From Methanotorris formicicus Mc-S-70 (GTDB lineage Archaea > AGJL01 > Methanococci > Methanococcales > Methanococcaceae): 39,692 bases of DNA. The stretch is from NCBI RefSeq assembly GCF_000243455.1, contig NZ_AGJL01000013.1:1-39692 (forward strand). Direction: 5' to 3'. The position numbers were made by a program, and so were the translations under genes. Shown piece after piece: positions 39,601-39,692 of the stretch. Position 1 is the stretch's first letter; each line of letters begins with the position of its first letter. Below the pieces are notes generated by a model that was not told where the DNA came from, did not search any database, and was given only the letters and a program-made list of their open reading frames with translations.

Positions 39601-39642
39601 GTAAATAAAATAGGACTTTCGCAAATACATTTAAATACTTAG
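36635..39642 (+). pseudogene. brxC: BrxC-like P-loop ATPase of BREX, frameshifted and truncated by an insertion sequence
   Basis: 942 residues are open to a TAG at 39461. Walker A is LIQGTYGTGKTHMTSVIKHL and Walker B is YLIIYWDEFTNVLEKG, with SRFI-like sensor sequence around LLVVSHRTSLTSSKL. The large helical remainder fits BrxC/PglY, an ATPase needed for BREX. A missing base near 39455 ends the frame; the other frame continues IIDKGNIKNAIDKICEFINI and stays open for about 50 codons until it runs into the terminal repeat of the insertion sequence at 39612. BrxC proteins usually exceed 1100 residues, so the C-terminus is missing here. Start: GTG at 36635, preceded by GGTGAGGGG; the GTG at 36626 is less likely. 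Confidence 0.7.
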
Positions 39643-39692
39643 ATTAACAATAAACCAGTTTCTTTACATAAAGAGATTATGGCATTCCCAAC
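39612..39692 (-). mobile_element. Right end of a second copy of the 8257-9391 insertion sequence
   Basis: From GGACTTTCGCAAATACATTT onward, 80 bases are the reverse complement of 9313-9391 with no visible mismatch. The element runs off the window with its transposase on the minus strand. It is inserted into the brxC reading frame. The upstream flank is AATAAAAT; the other flank is outside the window. Confidence 0.85.

Overview
The window is AT-rich archaeal DNA. Its genes are dense, often convergent, and mostly preceded by GGTGA-type ribosome binding sites. The set of deoxyhypusine synthase, RsmA, Trm-G10, TrmI, PurP, Mre11, FrhD-type hydrogenase maturation protease, archaeal AspRS and Mn-dependent pyrophosphatase points to a hydrogenotrophic, thermophilic methanogen of the Methanococcales, most likely Methanocaldococcaceae (Methanocaldococcus or Methanotorris-like). 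This rests on recognised protein families; no search was run.

Layout. 1-2660 is a nest of mobile elements: a decayed DDE transposase has landed in an IS607-type element, leaving a TnpA tail, an intact TnpB and a likely omegaRNA end. 2661-3320 holds only gene scraps. 3321-7301 carries dys, an M42 peptidase, rsmA and trmG10. A MATE transporter lost its N-terminus to an insertion sequence (8257-9391). 9530-16223 holds an FAD oxidoreductase, a chimeric and frameshifted binding-protein/hydantoinase ORF, a methyltransferase, a frameshifted beta-propeller and an intact lipoprotein of the Fe/B12 binding family. 16358-27098 is mostly core metabolism and information processing: trpBA, mre11, frhD, trmI, rnhB, purP, AMMECR1, an ABC-class ATPase with an ArsR-type regulator and a small membrane protein, and aspS. 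An IS982 element (27195-28220) follows, then two unknown membrane proteins, the nucleotide-cleansing enzyme RdgB, a structured RNA, ppaC, two small proteins, hemL and a three-repeat protein. From 34290 to the end lies a defence locus resembling type 4 BREX: a PAPS-reductase-like BrxP, split by an in-frame TGA, and BrxC, frameshifted and cut by a second copy of the 8257-9391 insertion sequence.

Three things stand out. First, a roughly 50-nt double-hairpin palindromic element occurs three times inside coding sequences: twice in transposase genes and once in frame near the end of a methyltransferase. It recalls the palindromic elements of Rickettsia genes. Second, 30297-30540 reads on the minus strand as a three-hairpin H/ACA guide RNA, with an ACA after each stem and a TATA box at the expected distance. 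Third, the BREX locus looks inactivated by several independent lesions. Several frameshifts lie in homopolymer runs, so sequencing error must be excluded before calling them biological.
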